Shown here: positions 8,285 to 17,563 of the stretch, piece after piece
Position numbering within the stretch: the stretch's first letter is position 1
Layout: each line of letters starts with the position of its first letter
NCBI GenBank assembly: GCA_012972835.1
Contig: JABDHK010000010.1
Location: forward strand, 1 to 64,000
From: Chlorobiaceae bacterium
GTDB taxonomy: Bacteria; Bacteroidota; Chlorobiia; Chlorobiales; Chlorobiaceae
Direction: 5' to 3'
Length of the DNA: 64,000 nt
Program-made: the position numbers and the translations under genes
The notes under the pieces: model-generated
Databases searched by the model: none
The model's input: the letters and a program-made list of their open reading frames with translations, nothing else
What the model was told of the DNA's origin: nothing

Positions 8285-9457
8285 TTATTTTAATTGATCA
8301 ATTATTTTCGAAGCATCACGAAATGTATCAATGGCCTCAGCACCTCTTGAAGCATGCTCTTTAATCCAGCCCGAATTTACACTTGAAAACTGTTTTGATG
8401 TGTCATAAAGTAATTCATTTAATGTTTTTTTGTATTGTTCCCAATCTTCAACTTTAGCATCATAAGCTTTTGCAAGGGTTACAATCTGGGTGTTATAAAT
8501 ATTTTCATTCAAATGATATTTTTTGATATCAGGCTGGTATATTTTGATTGTGCCCAATGTGCGATAGATTTTTTGTAGAGAGTAAGCTCCCTCAACCTCT
8601 GTTCCGCGGAAAGCACGAAGAGTAAAATCAACTTCATAATCAGGATTTGGCAGGTTTAGCATAAAGGTATTGCCGTCACAGAACCTTAAAGCCATAACCC
8701 TTCCTACAACTTCACCGGGGCTCCAAGGTATAATTGGAATATTATTTGTTGAAGCTATTGACGATTCCAATTCATTGGCGATGAGATTTTTCAGGGCTTT
8801 CGGCTTTTCATTATGAAGAGCAATCATTTTCAATGCCTCAGGCTCGATATCAATATTTTTAACTTGCAAATACTTTGTATATCGACCTTTAAACTTTATT
8901 TCACTAAACTTGTTCAGCCATTCGTCAAATGGGTTGATTCCTAATTCGTTGGTTAAATAAAGTTTTTTAAACAGTGTTAAAATCTGCTCATCACTCTGTC
9001 TTTCATTTACTGTATCATGATATCGTATTCGAAGAGGATACGCCGCAATCAACTGTTTTGAAGCTCTGTCAAAAGCCAGAACATTAGCATTTATTCCAAG
9101 AAATAAAAGCAGATGACCATCCAGCTCCATGTATTCAACCTTTTCATAGGTAAGGGCGAATGCAACCGTAATTTGATTCCCTTGACCAATTCTTCCAAGT
9201 TCACTTGTTAATCTGGCATCTTCATTTGGCCTGCTTTTGATTTTTTCATTAAAAACCTTATTAAGCAGGGGTTGTCCGTTTTCACTTTTCAGAAACTCTA
9301 TTTTTGAGCTATAAGGATAGAGTTCCTTTCTGTTTTCATAATTGCCGGAAAAAGCAAAACCTGAAAACAGCAGTTTATCCTGTGCTGTTGCTGTTGACGA
9401 AATAAAAATCAACGCTGTAAATATCAGGGTTATTATTTGCAAGATTGAATAACGCAT
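8285..9457 (-). CDS. Exported protein of unknown function (390 aa), first gene of the secreted cluster
   Basis: Signal peptide (residues about 1-26, ending STATAQD) and a large soluble mature part rich in Lys, Asn and aromatic residues; no membrane segment and no nucleotide or metal motif seen. A single Cys (FCDGNTFMLNL) lies near residue 257. It is lower in G+C than the neighbouring liv genes. First of four minus-strand genes; only 12 bases separate it from the CsgG-like gene. I do not recognise the family. Confidence 0.6.
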   Translation of the reverse strand: MRYSILQIITLIFTALIFISSTATAQDKLLFSGFAFSGNYENRKELYPYSSKIEFLKSENGQPLLNKVFNEKIKSRPNEDARLTSELGRIGQGNQITVAFALTYEKVEYMELDGHLLLFLGINANVLAFDRASKQLIAAYPLRIRYHDTVNERQSDEQILTLFKKLYLTNELGINPFDEWLNKFSEIKFKGRYTKYLQVKNIDIEPEALKMIALHNEKPKALKNLIANELESSIASTNNIPIIPWSPGEVVGRVMALRFCDGNTFMLNLPNPDYEVDFTLRAFRGTEVEGAYSLQKIYRTLGTIKIYQPDIKKYHLNENIYNTQIVTLAKAYDAKVEDWEQYKKTLNELLYDTSKQFSSVNSGWIKEHASRGAEAIDTFRDASKIIDQLK

Positions 9458-9804
9458 ATCGGTATGAGCTGATTTTTACGGTATTTTAAAAACACTAGAT
9501 AAATACGGATTCCGGACAGGAACTGATTGCAATGACTACGAAATGAATTTATGCTTGATCACTTGGGTGGTGCTTAGAAACAAAACCTGCGCTTAAATTT
9601 AAGCTATAAGTCAAGTATAAGTAATTTAATAACGAAGATAAAGCAAAAGTACGAAAAAGAGAGATTAGGGAGTTGTTATGTTAATCGAGGGTGGCTATAT
9701 AAAACCTGAAGCCAGTTTCCCTTGTTTTTCTCAGCAAGGGTTGTCCGGCCTCAAGTCTCATGCGGGTATAAATTACTCCACATTGAGGAGGAAATGTGCT
9801 CCCC
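9458..9804. other. Intergenic region upstream of the secreted-protein cluster
   Basis: A 347-base gap. It should hold the promoter of the minus-strand cluster starting at 9457, but no good TTTG/TAnnTTTG pair is visible. On the plus strand an AGGGAG site and ATG at 9678 open a 58-codon frame that ends inside the next minus-strand gene; its composition is not convincing and it is not called. Confidence 0.4.
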
Positions 9805-10113
9805 TCAGTTATAGAAAAATTCTATTTGCAGGTTTTCATCAGCTTTCTCGGTGACGCTGTATTTTCCTTTCGTAATAATGGATAGCCCTTTTTTATCCCC
9901 GGCGGGTATGATACTCTGTTCAACATCATCAGCTTCTTTTTTCGGGCAGTTCTGGTTAAAAAAGAGGTTCAAAACAGACCCTGTCTTGTCGAACTGAAGA
10001 AGAAAGCCATTATGATTGACAAAAACCAGATCGTCATAGGCATAGGTTACTTCATGCCCGAGCTCTTCGAGAAGTTGCATGACTGTTCCAAGTGGACGAA
10101 TTGTTGTTTCCAT
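9805..10113 (-). CDS. Conserved-looking small protein downstream of the ArsC-like gene
   Basis: 102 residues, soluble, no signal peptide. Begins METTIRPLGTVMQLLEELGH, then alternating strands (DLVFVNHNGFLLQFD, VLNLFFNQNC) and an acidic stretch. A single Cys is seen. No family recognised. It starts 3 bases after the stop of the ArsC-like gene, so the two are one operon and are likely to act together. Confidence 0.6.
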   Translation of the reverse strand: METTIRPLGTVMQLLEELGHEVTYAYDDLVFVNHNGFLLQFDKTGSVLNLFFNQNCPKKEADDVEQSIIPAGDKKGLSIITKGKYSVTEKADENLQIEFFYN

Positions 10114-10116
10114 AGT

Positions 10117-10542
10117 TCAATGCTCCTGTTTTATACATGATGAGTTTTCGGTATGTGGACATGAATTCAGATCGGTTATTACCTGAACCGGTTGCAGATT
10201 GATCAGATTCTGCAGTAGCACAGGATCAAATCCCTGAATGCAATGAATGCCGATTTTCATAAGGGGTCGCTTTATCAGTATAGGCTCCTTGATCATCGCC
10301 TCCAGAGCCTCATCTTTCGTGAAATCACGAGGGTTTACAAGCCCCGATTTAATTGCCGGTGCTGCTGGATTGAAGCACTCAGCAACAGGTTTTCCTCCGA
10401 GATAGTGAGCAAGCTCCTCTTTAGTCCATGGGTGATCAAGCAGACTGACTGATTTCACAACATGCCCTGAAAGCTCAAGTATCTTTTTTTGCCGCGTATT
10501 GTTCTGGCATCCAGGTTTTTCGTAAAAAAGTATCGTTTCCAT
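10117..10542 (-). CDS. ArsC/Spx-family protein, nitrogenase-associated (NifO-like)
   Basis: 141 residues with the thioredoxin-like ArsC fold: FYEKPGCQNNTRQKKILELS at the N-terminus (Cys13 in the position of the ArsC catalytic Cys), and KEPILIKRPLMKIG, the conserved Arg-Pro of the family. The pattern GCxNNxRQK fits the nitrogenase-associated ArsC-like group better than true arsenate reductases. Two more Cys lie near the C-terminus (CPHTENSSC). The role in nitrogen metabolism is known only for relatives; no nif genes lie in this window. Starts with ATG; followed at 3 bases by a small gene. Confidence 0.65.
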   Translation of the reverse strand: METILFYEKPGCQNNTRQKKILELSGHVVKSVSLLDHPWTKEELAHYLGGKPVAECFNPAAPAIKSGLVNPRDFTKDEALEAMIKEPILIKRPLMKIGIHCIQGFDPVLLQNLINLQPVQVITDLNSCPHTENSSCIKQEH

Positions 10543-10694
10543 GTGTGTTTGTCAGAGCTGCAGTTCATATTTTACCATCAACATCTATAATAAGGAAAAA
10601 GTTTTTATTAATCTAAATAAATAAGTAATATGTTTGGTATTGCGATATAAAATAAGGTGAATTTTCATATTCTCAACAATAAATAATATAAACT

Positions 10695-10955
10695 ATGGCT
10701 GAAAACAACCTTCAGGCTTGGGAAAAAGTTCTTGAATATTCTTCAGTTCCATTGCATGGAACCATGTCAAGAAAAATCCGAAAGGGTGTAAAGTTGCAGA
10801 TTAACGAGGGGAAAATCTATGAAGATGCAGTGCTCTTTATCAGTGATCTTTTTTTGAGGGTAACCGAGGAGTCAAAGGATGGTACCAGTGTCAACACCTA
10901 TTATGACATGAAAGCGGTTTCCAGCATTCGTACGTACAGCACTAAAGAGCCTTAA
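10695..10955 (+). CDS. Small hypothetical protein (86 aa)
   Basis: Soluble 86-residue protein: MAENNLQAWEKVLEYSSVPL, then a basic region (MSRKIRKGVKLQ) and a strand-rich end (DAVLFISDLFLRVTEES). No Cys, no membrane segment, no known family. The upstream 150 bases are very A+T rich, and a clear terminator hairpin follows, so it looks like an independent single-gene transcript. Confidence 0.6.
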   Translation: MAENNLQAWEKVLEYSSVPLHGTMSRKIRKGVKLQINEGKIYEDAVLFISDLFLRVTEESKDGTSVNTYYDMKAVSSIRTYSTKEP

Positions 10956-10975
10956 ACTTCCTATGGTACCGGTAG

Positions 10976-11021
10976 AGAGAGAGGCAGAGCTAGTGATTCT
11001 GCCCTCTCTTCTTCCTTTTTT
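10976..11021. terminator. Rho-independent terminator after the 86-aa gene
   Basis: A GAGAGAGGCAGA arm pairs, with one bulge, with TCTGCCCTCTCT across a 9-base loop, followed by CTTCCTTTTTT. It ends the plus-strand gene and could also stop transcription from the convergent SulP gene. Confidence 0.65.
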
Positions 11022-11043
11022 CCTGACTCACACCATGAAATAG

Positions 11044-12750
11044 TCATTTTTTCTCACGTTCAACCGTAGGTACAAAGTTGAGTTGTCGGCCCTGTTTTGG
11101 CAGTCCGAGAATCTCCCGGGAATGGTCGAGAGCATCATCAATATTGCCGAAAATGTTCTCTTCACCGATTTCATCATAGAGACCGTACTGTTGAAGAGCA
11201 AATAAGGGCTGGGCATGCACACCCGATAATATCAGCTTTGTTCCCGGCTTTTTACAGTCATTGAGCAACTCCTTCATCATGTTCAAACCGGTTGCGTCAA
11301 TGGAAAGTACTTTTCGCATTCTGATGATGCGGACTTTTGGCGACTTTTCAACAATATGCATGGCGTCCTTGAATTTTGATGCTGCACCAAAGAAAAAAGG
11401 CCCGCTTATTTCAAATACCTCAACTCCGTCAGGTACTTTTCTGGTCACAATAGTATTGGGATCATCTTCCTCTTCCTGGTCTGTCAACTCTTTTGTAACA
11501 ATCCCGACATTGGTGAGACCTGCCATCCGCTGCATGAAGAGCACGACGGAGAGCAGCATACCTATCTCTATGGCAAGCGTCAAATCAAAAACAACCGTGA
11601 GTCCGAATGTTGTCAGAAGGACAATAACGTCACTTCTTGGGCTTTTCAGAAGTTGCCGGAACACTTTGATTTCGCTCATGTTCCATGCAACAACAATAAG
11701 GATTGCCGCCAGGGCTGGCATAGGAATAAGCTTTGCCCACCTGCCGAAGAGCAGCATGATCAAGAGCAGTGTTATGGCATGAACTATGCCAGCGATTGGA
11801 GTCCTGCCACCGTTTTTAACATTGGTAGCCGTTCGGGCGATAGCTCCAGTTACAGGAATACCACCGAAAAGAGGAGTAATGATATTTGCTGCTCCTTGGG
11901 CAATCAGTTCCATGTTTGACTTGTGCCGGCTGCCAATCATACCATCAGCTACAACGGCAGAGAGCAGTGCTTCAATTGCACCAAGCAAGGCAATGGTTGT
12001 GGCTGGCATGATGAGCTGCCGGATAGTGGCAAAATCAAAAAACGGGAGCGATGGGGCGGGAATCATGGACGGAATTTCTCCAAATCGTGATTCAATAGTT
12101 GCAACATGAAGGTGAAAGTACTGTACAGCAATAGTTGTTATAATGATGGCAATGAGTGAACCGGGGATTTTACGCGAAATCTTTGGCCAGAGCACGATAA
12201 TCAAAAGAGCAATCAGGCCGATCATGAAACTTGAAAGGTCAACGGTCTGCAGGTTATGGCCATACGCTGTCCATTTGCCTATAAAATCCGCCGGCACAGT
12301 GGCGATGTTAAGCCCAAAAAAGTCTTTGACCTGGCCTGAGAAAATAATGACAGCAATACCGCTTGTAAAGCCAACAATAACCGGATAGGGAATAAATTTT
12401 ATCAGAGAGCCAAACTGGGCAAAACCCATGATCATGAGGATGACGCCCGACATGATTGTCGCCAGCATCAGCCCGTTAATGCCATACTGCTGAACAATCC
12501 CGTAAAGGATCACAATAAAGGCACCGGTCGGTCCTCCTATCTGGACTCGGCTTCCTCCAAGAAAAGAGACAAGAAACCCCCCGATAACGGCACTGATAAG
12601 CCCCTTTTCAGGGGAGACACCTGAAGCTATGGCAAAAGCTACAGCTAACGGTAATGCTACAATACCTACCATTATGCCGGCAACGACATCCTTTATTATT
12701 CTGTCAGGGGTAAGCTCCGGTAAAATAGAAAGTAACTTTGGTTTAAACAT
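11044..12750 (-). CDS. SulP-family anion transporter with STAS domain
   Basis: 568 residues. About twelve to fourteen membrane segments (residues 15-420) with SLC26/SulP features: [20 protein letters not shown] near the N-terminus and [18 protein letters not shown] cytoplasmic STAS domain follows ([18 protein letters not shown], then [20 protein letters not shown], with the conserved Asp-Ala-Thr-Gly). Members move sulfate, bicarbonate or other anions; the ion is not decidable here, but either would suit a sulfur-oxidising, CO2-fixing phototroph. The ATG at 12750 is preferred over a TTG nine codons upstream. Confidence 0.88.
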   Translation of the reverse strand: MFKPKLLSILPELTPDRIIKDVVAGIMVGIVALPLAVAFAIASGVSPEKGLISAVIGGFLVSFLGGSRVQIGGPTGAFIVILYGIVQQYGINGLMLATIMSGVILMIMGFAQFGSLIKFIPYPVIVGFTSGIAVIIFSGQVKDFFGLNIATVPADFIGKWTAYGHNLQTVDLSSFMIGLIALLIIVLWPKISRKIPGSLIAIIITTIAVQYFHLHVATIESRFGEIPSMIPAPSLPFFDFATIRQLIMPATTIALLGAIEALLSAVVADGMIGSRHKSNMELIAQGAANIITPLFGGIPVTGAIARTATNVKNGGRTPIAGIVHAITLLLIMLLFGRWAKLIPMPALAAILIVVAWNMSEIKVFRQLLKSPRSDVIVLLTTFGLTVVFDLTLAIEIGMLLSVVLFMQRMAGLTNVGIVTKELTDQEEEDDPNTIVTRKVPDGVEVFEISGPFFFGAASKFKDAMHIVEKSPKVRIIRMRKVLSIDATGLNMMKELLNDCKKPGTKLILSGVHAQPLFALQQYGLYDEIGEENIFGNIDDALDHSREILGLPKQGRQLNFVPTVEREKK

Positions 12751-12946
12751 GATGAGCGCTGGAAAACAAATGAACAAGTCAACCCTTGGCGGGCATGGGC
12801 TTCTATATAGATATTTTATCTCTGTATCCCAACGTTTTCAAGCGTTAGCAAACTTTCTGCAAAGTATTTTTGTAGTGCCAGTGTTGTGGGCTCATCTCTT
12901 GAATGTGTATGTTAAAACATACAGATCAACTTAAACGGAAGATTAT

Positions 12947-13135
12947 ATGGATAATATCGATTTTCAAAAAGATCTGGTTGCCGTATGTGAAAAACACGGA
13001 AAGCAAGTAAAAAAAGTAGAGGACTATAGCTATGGTGTGTTTATAGAATATGACATCATTGCTGATCATGAAAGAGAGAGGCAAAAAAACGAAAGGCTGA
13101 AACAAATCGAAGATATCCAACGACAATGGTTATAG
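12947..13135 (+). CDS. Very small charged protein (62 aa), unknown
   Basis: ATG preceded by GGAAG. The product is soluble and very charged: MDNIDFQKDLVAVCEKHGKQ followed by a C-terminal helix rich in Arg, Glu and Lys (HERERQKNERLKQIEDIQRQ). No known family. Codon use is plausible but the length makes the call uncertain. It lies alone between the SulP gene and rubrerythrin. Confidence 0.45.
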   Translation: MDNIDFQKDLVAVCEKHGKQVKKVEDYSYGVFIEYDIIADHERERQKNERLKQIEDIQRQWL

Positions 13136-13275
13136 GATCGCATAAAAAAAGCGCCGGAGCGGGTACCGCTTGTCAAGGCAAAAGGTTATTATGACTATTC
13201 TGGAATCCATAGCTACTATTTTTTTACTATCAGTCGATTTGCCATTTTCAAAAAATTTAAGGAGAAACAACGTTT

Positions 13276-13773
13276 ATGTCTACAACAAAAGAGAATCTGA
13301 AAGAAGCCTTTGCCGGTGAGAGTCAGGCAAACCAGAAGTACCTTGCTTTTGCCAAGGCAGCTGAGAAAGCCGGGTTTACGAATATTGCAAAATTGTTTCG
13401 TACAACTGCTCAGGCAGAATCGATCCATGCTGAAGGGCATTTTACAGCTCTTGGAGGGGTAGGATCAACTGCTGAAAATCTCGAGGCGGCAATTGGCGGC
13501 GAAACTTTTGAGCATACCGAAATGTATCCGCCAATGCTTGAGCAGGCTGAAGCTGATCAACATCCCGCACAAAAGATGTTTGCCTTTGCCCTCAAGGCTG
13601 AAAGGCAGCATGCTGAACTCTATAAAAAAGCTCTGGAAGCGGTGCGTGACGGCAAGGACATCACTGCAACCGAAGTGTGGCTTTGTCCCTTCTGCGGGCA
13701 TATTGAGCTGGGCACTCCTCCGGAAATTTGCCCGATCTGTGGCGCTAAGGCCTCTCAGTTTGTTCAGGTATAA
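13276..13773 (+). CDS. rbr: Rubrerythrin
   Basis: 165 residues. An N-terminal ferritin-like four-helix domain holds the di-iron ligands (EAFAGESQANQKY, then AESIHAEGHF and ERQHAELYKKAL), and a C-terminal rubredoxin-like domain has CPFCGH and CPICGA as the FeS4 site. It reduces hydrogen peroxide in anaerobes using electrons from rubredoxin-type donors, in the cytoplasm. A strong AAGGAG precedes the ATG. It appears to be monocistronic. The order (ferritin then rubredoxin) is the classical one and the length is on the short side of normal. Confidence 0.93.
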   Translation: MSTTKENLKEAFAGESQANQKYLAFAKAAEKAGFTNIAKLFRTTAQAESIHAEGHFTALGGVGSTAENLEAAIGGETFEHTEMYPPMLEQAEADQHPAQKMFAFALKAERQHAELYKKALEAVRDGKDITATEVWLCPFCGHIELGTPPEICPICGAKASQFVQV

Positions 13774-13786
13774 CAATTTGCTGCTG

Positions 13787-13817
13787 TTACAAGGCGGTTC
13801 ACTGAACCGTCTTGTAA
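13787..13817 (+). terminator. Hairpin after rubrerythrin
   Basis: TTACAAGGCGGTTC and GAACCGTCTTGTAA form a 14-bp stem with one G-T pair and a 3-base loop (ACT). It lies just past the rubrerythrin stop and before the end of a convergent gene. The T-run is weak, so termination is likely but not certain. Confidence 0.5.
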
Positions 13818-13828
13818 GCTTGTCCGCT

Positions 13829-14116
13829 CTATTCCGCAATATGATTTTTTGTTGCAAGCACTACTATTGCGGCCACAAGGTCAATAGGTATCCAGAACTC
13901 TTTTGCCAGATTAATTTCTATAACCGGATTATAAAGGATGGCAAACAGGGTGTAGAGCAGCGGCAGAAAGAGTAATTTTTTTCCAAAATTCCTGTAGGCT
14001 CCCCAGGCAAATGTCCCGGCAACGATAACTCTCAGCAGGGAATAAAAATCAGAAGGGAGCGGAAGTATGGCAAGGAAAAGAAAGAGTGCCGTAATGTATA
14101 TGACTTGAACTGGCAT
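13829..14116 (-). CDS. Small integral membrane protein (DUF6804-like)
   Basis: 95 residues with three or four hydrophobic segments: MPVQVIYITALFLFLAILPL, FYSLLRVIVAGTFAWGAY, LLFLPLLYTLFAILYNP and IPIDLVAAIVVLAT. The conserved ILYNPVIEINLAKEFW turn is what suggests the small DUF6804-type membrane family; the assignment is by memory. A longer start at 14158 is possible but gives a non-membrane extension. Function unknown. Confidence 0.6.
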   Translation of the reverse strand: MPVQVIYITALFLFLAILPLPSDFYSLLRVIVAGTFAWGAYRNFGKKLLFLPLLYTLFAILYNPVIEINLAKEFWIPIDLVAAIVVLATKNHIAE

Positions 14117-14199
14117 AACGGATGAGTGGTTAAAACAAAAGCCAGACAAAACTTGCATTCTGCCTGGCTTGGAAAAAAACGTAGATGAAAAGCTGAAGA

Positions 14200-14472
14200 T
14201 TAGTAGCGATCTCTTCTTACCGGCCTTTCTTCACGCGGCTTTGCCTCGTTGACCTTTATGGTTCGGCCGTTCAAATCTTTGTCATTCATTGATTCGATGG
14301 CTTCACGAGCCTCGCTGTCGTTAGGCATGTCGACAAATCCAAACCCTTTGGAGCGGCCTGAAAATTTGTCGTTGATGATGCTTGCGCTATCGACCTGTCC
14401 GAATTCGGAAAAGGCATCACGAAGATCATCTTCTGTAACAGTGTAAGCCAAATTGCCAATGTAAATATTCAT
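14200..14472 (-). CDS. RRM-domain RNA-binding protein
   Basis: 90 residues, almost entirely one RNA recognition motif: RNP2 is IYIGNL (residues 3-8) and RNP1 is KGFGFVDM (about 43-50), followed by an Arg-rich tail (REERPVRRDRY). Such small RRM proteins in cyanobacteria and green sulfur bacteria resemble eukaryotic glycine-rich RNA-binding proteins and often respond to cold. The start at 14472 is chosen because residues upstream do not match the domain. It would have a long 5' leader that may contain the perfect inverted repeat at 14550. Confidence 0.85.
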   Translation of the reverse strand: MNIYIGNLAYTVTEDDLRDAFSEFGQVDSASIINDKFSGRSKGFGFVDMPNDSEAREAIESMNDKDLNGRTIKVNEAKPREERPVRRDRY

Positions 14473-14549
14473 TATAAGTATCTGTATACATGTGCATTGA
14501 TAGAAGGAGATACCGTCAAGTAACCAAGGCACAAATTACTTGAATAGCG

Positions 14550-14570
14550 ATCAGTCAACCATTGACTGAT
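14550..14570. promoter_or_regulatory. Perfect 9-bp inverted repeat between divergent genes
   Basis: ATCAGTCAA, a 3-base loop (CCA), then TTGACTGAT. It lies 77 bases upstream of the RRM gene and 144 upstream of the antiporter gene, with no gene between. It may be a repressor site or a stem in the RRM mRNA leader; the arms also supply a TTGACT that could be a -35 element for the minus strand. Confidence 0.4.
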
Positions 14571-14714
14571 TTCTGTATCAAGTTTAACGTAATTAATGAT
14601 CATTATCAAACATATTATGCCGGTAGTGAATAATATTTTGCAAAAACCTCATCCAGGATAAAATTCTATTTATGCGTCACTATGTCTCATGCGCATTAAA
14701 GATTACTTTCCAGT

Positions 14715-16487
14715 ATGTTAGCCACACCATCTATGCATGAATTTGATTTTCTTGGCGAACTGGTGCTTATCGGGGCACTGGCAGTTGCTATTATTCTGGT
14801 TTTTCAGCGTCTGAAAATTCCTCCGGTTATCGGGTTAATTTTTACAGGCATCATCCTTGGGCCGTCAGGTATTGCCGCGGTCTATGACCAGAAGCTCATT
14901 TCAACACTTGCCGAGCTTGGCGTGATTCTGCTTTTGTTTACCATAGGTCTGGAATTTTCTCTTGATGACCTGAAAAAGCTTAAAAAAATTGTACTGGTAG
15001 GCGGCACCGTCCAGATTCTGTTGACTGGTCTGGCGATCAGCTTCCTTTCATACTGGTTTATGCTTCTCATGGGTCGAGGCATTACACTTTCAGCCGCCGC
15101 GTTTCTTGGATTTACCTTTTCAGTCAGCAGTACGGCGATCTGCCTCAAGATTCTCAGCGCCCGTGACGAGCTTGCTTTGCCGCATGGTAGAATTGCTTTG
15201 GGTATCCTGATTTTTCAGGACATAGCAATTGTTCCTTTAATGATCGGTATTAATTTATTGAATCCTGAGGTTGCCTCCTCTTTTGAAGTGCTTGCAAAAA
15301 AAATTGGTATCATCGTGCTTTTCGCATCGGGCATATTTATCAGCTTTCGACTCCTCATGCCCAAAATGGTTCGTCTTATTGCCTCTCTCCATGCCAGGGA
15401 GGTATTGGTTATCGGGGCGCTTGTCATCTGTTTCGGTGCAGCTTATCTGACCTCGCTGGTCGGGCTCTCGCTTGCACTTGGATCATTTGTCGCAGGTATG
15501 ATTATCGCAAGTACCGATGAAAGTCACCAGATAAGTGTGACCATCGATCCGTTTCGTGAAGCCTTCAGCAGTATCTTTTTTATCTCTGTAGGTCTGCTGC
15601 TCGACATCAGGATGGTAAACCTGCCGCTTTTTGTTTCAATCGCGCTGCTGGTATTGCTGGTCAAAGGACTGCTTGTTGCAGGGATCTCTCTCTCACTTGG
15701 TAACTCGCTGCGCGTCAGCATGATGGCCGGTATGGCTCTTGCGCAGATCGGGGAGTTCTCCTTTGTGCTTGCAGAGACCGGACTGAAAAACAATGTTATC
15801 AATCATGAAGTTTTTCAGGCTATGCTTGCGATCAGTGTGGTTACCATGATTGTTACTCCAGCGATGATTGCCTTTGCACCCAGGTTCGCCGATCAGGTAG
15901 CTCCGGCACTTGGTTTTATTCCGCTTGTTTCGAAGGATTCTTCTACCCTTTTTGTGCGGCCTCCTGACAGTACCATTATTTGCGCAGGTGAGATTCACGC
16001 AGCTATAATAGGGTTTGGTCTCAACGGTCAGAATGTGGCAGCAGTACTTCATGCAACAAATATCTCCTATTCAGTGCTTGAAATTGACCGGGACATGGTT
16101 AAAACAATGCGGAAAAAGGGTGAACCGATTTTTTACGGTGACTGTACGGATAAGAAAGCGCTGCTTCGCGCTGGAATAGACCATGCTCGTGCAGTTGTGC
16201 TTGGTATTTCTGATGCTACAGCCATCAGGAAAAGTATTACGATAATACGTGAAATCAATAAAAAGGCATTCATCATTGTCAGAGCAAGAACACTTGATGA
16301 TGTTGCCGCCCTCTACAAGGTAGGCGCTGATGTTGTCGTTACGGAAAAATTTGAAACATCCATACAGATATTCTCACTCTTGCTTAATCACTTTACGGTC
16401 GATCCTGAACTTATTCTTGAACAGCAGGAAATCATCAGGCGTGAATGTGAAAAAATTTTTTCGAGCACTCCAGCTCCCAGAAAATAA
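14715..16487 (+). CDS. Kef/CPA2-type monovalent cation:proton antiporter with TrkA-N domain
   Basis: 590 residues. Residues about 10-400 form the twelve-segment sodium/proton exchanger domain (GLIFTGIILGPSGIA, GVILLLFTIGLEFSLDDLKK, GILIFQDIAIVPLM). Residues about 425-545 are a Rossmann-type TrkA-N/RCK domain with the nucleotide motif GFGLNG and the conserved acidic VLEIDRD. The layout is that of KefB/KefC-like potassium efflux or Na/H antiporters; ion not decidable. No ancillary kefF/kefG is adjacent. The hydrolase gene follows at 95 bases. Confidence 0.88.
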   Translation: MLATPSMHEFDFLGELVLIGALAVAIILVFQRLKIPPVIGLIFTGIILGPSGIAAVYDQKLISTLAELGVILLLFTIGLEFSLDDLKKLKKIVLVGGTVQILLTGLAISFLSYWFMLLMGRGITLSAAAFLGFTFSVSSTAICLKILSARDELALPHGRIALGILIFQDIAIVPLMIGINLLNPEVASSFEVLAKKIGIIVLFASGIFISFRLLMPKMVRLIASLHAREVLVIGALVICFGAAYLTSLVGLSLALGSFVAGMIIASTDESHQISVTIDPFREAFSSIFFISVGLLLDIRMVNLPLFVSIALLVLLVKGLLVAGISLSLGNSLRVSMMAGMALAQIGEFSFVLAETGLKNNVINHEVFQAMLAISVVTMIVTPAMIAFAPRFADQVAPALGFIPLVSKDSSTLFVRPPDSTIICAGEIHAAIIGFGLNGQNVAAVLHATNISYSVLEIDRDMVKTMRKKGEPIFYGDCTDKKALLRAGIDHARAVVLGISDATAIRKSITIIREINKKAFIIVRARTLDDVAALYKVGADVVVTEKFETSIQIFSLLLNHFTVDPELILEQQEIIRRECEKIFSSTPAPRK

Positions 16488-16582
16488 CCATTTTGTTCCA
16501 TATCAATATCATGGCAGATTATTTCTTATATTTATAGAATTTATGATCCTTGTAATCTATTCACCATAAGCTGATACGCATT

Positions 16583-17563
16583 ATGGCACATACAGCACTA
16601 CCTCCTACAAAGAAATTTGTCAGTTATCGTCAGGAACTTCTTGATCTTCAGTCATCGGATGACCGTGCCGCTTCAAAACGTGCAACCTTTGAGCTTTCGT
16701 TAATGGAACACAGCCATTTTGTTGAGCTGAATGGAATTGTTCATCATTATCATGATTCCGGCCCCAGGGATGCTGAACAGACAGTCCTGTTGATTCATGG
16801 GTGGGACTGCTGGTGGATGTGGTGGCACCATGTGATACGATTTCTCAATGATCGTGGCATTCGTACCATAGCTTATGATATGCGTGGTCATGGGTGGTCA
16901 GACAACGACCCGAACAACCACTATCATATTGATTATTTTGCGCACGATTTGAATGAACTCGTTAACAAGCTGGAGCTTGGACAATTTCATATAGCAGCTT
17001 TTTCATTTGGGCCCTTTGTGGCGCTTGATTATGCGGGTTCACATCCCGGTCTGATCCGATCAATGACCTTTTTTAATTTCGGATACCTGCACAACAGTGA
17101 GTTTATCAAGGAATTTGCTACAAACACCATTACTTTTGTGTTCAACAATCTTTTGCGCAAACTCACCTGGTGGCTTCCCGCCTATATGTTTGCAAGGCTA
17201 GTATTGGCAAAGAACACCGTTATGCTTCATGATATACTTATTGGGTTTAAAAGCCTCGGGCTCTGTGCGCCAGAGGCTATCGACCAGACAACCCGCCAGA
17301 TAACCTCATTCGAGCTTACTGAGTCTGTGCCGGATATGGTCAGCAGTGTTGATATTCCTATTCTTTTTGTTGCAGGTGAAGGTGATTCCATCATGACCAG
17401 TGAGAATACCGAAAAGCTTGAGAAGTATGCCAGGAAGGGGAGATATGTCTGTGTGCCTGAATGCGGACACTTGATTACTGTTGAACTGCCCGACACAGCT
17501 TCCTCTCTTATCCTTGGACAGGTAGAGGAGTTCAGTGATCCTTCAGTGACCCTTCATAAGTGA
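16583..17563 (+). CDS. Alpha/beta-hydrolase fold protein
   Basis: 326 residues. The fold is shown by the oxyanion loop HGWDCWWMWW, the strand-turn IAYDMRGHGWSDND, the nucleophile elbow AFSFGP (Ser in a Phe-Ser-Phe-Gly variant of GxSxG), an acid near LFVAGEGDS and the catalytic His in PECGHLITVE. An internal Trp-rich/amphipathic section (LLRKLTWWLPAYMF) suggests a hydrophobic substrate or membrane contact. Its 3' end overlaps the convergent trpF gene by 32 bases. Substrate unknown. Confidence 0.8.
   Translation: MAHTALPPTKKFVSYRQELLDLQSSDDRAASKRATFELSLMEHSHFVELNGIVHHYHDSGPRDAEQTVLLIHGWDCWWMWWHHVIRFLNDRGIRTIAYDMRGHGWSDNDPNNHYHIDYFAHDLNELVNKLELGQFHIAAFSFGPFVALDYAGSHPGLIRSMTFFNFGYLHNSEFIKEFATNTITFVFNNLLRKLTWWLPAYMFARLVLAKNTVMLHDILIGFKSLGLCAPEAIDQTTRQITSFELTESVPDMVSSVDIPILFVAGEGDSIMTSENTEKLEKYARKGRYVCVPECGHLITVELPDTASSLILGQVEEFSDPSVTLHK

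Noticed and set aside
9678-9854. A 58-codon plus-strand frame with an AGGGAG site
   Set aside because: It overlaps the end of a better minus-strand gene and its composition does not look coding.
13787-13817. Operator for rubrerythrin
   Set aside because: The inverted repeat lies after the gene, not before it, and is better read as a 3' hairpin.
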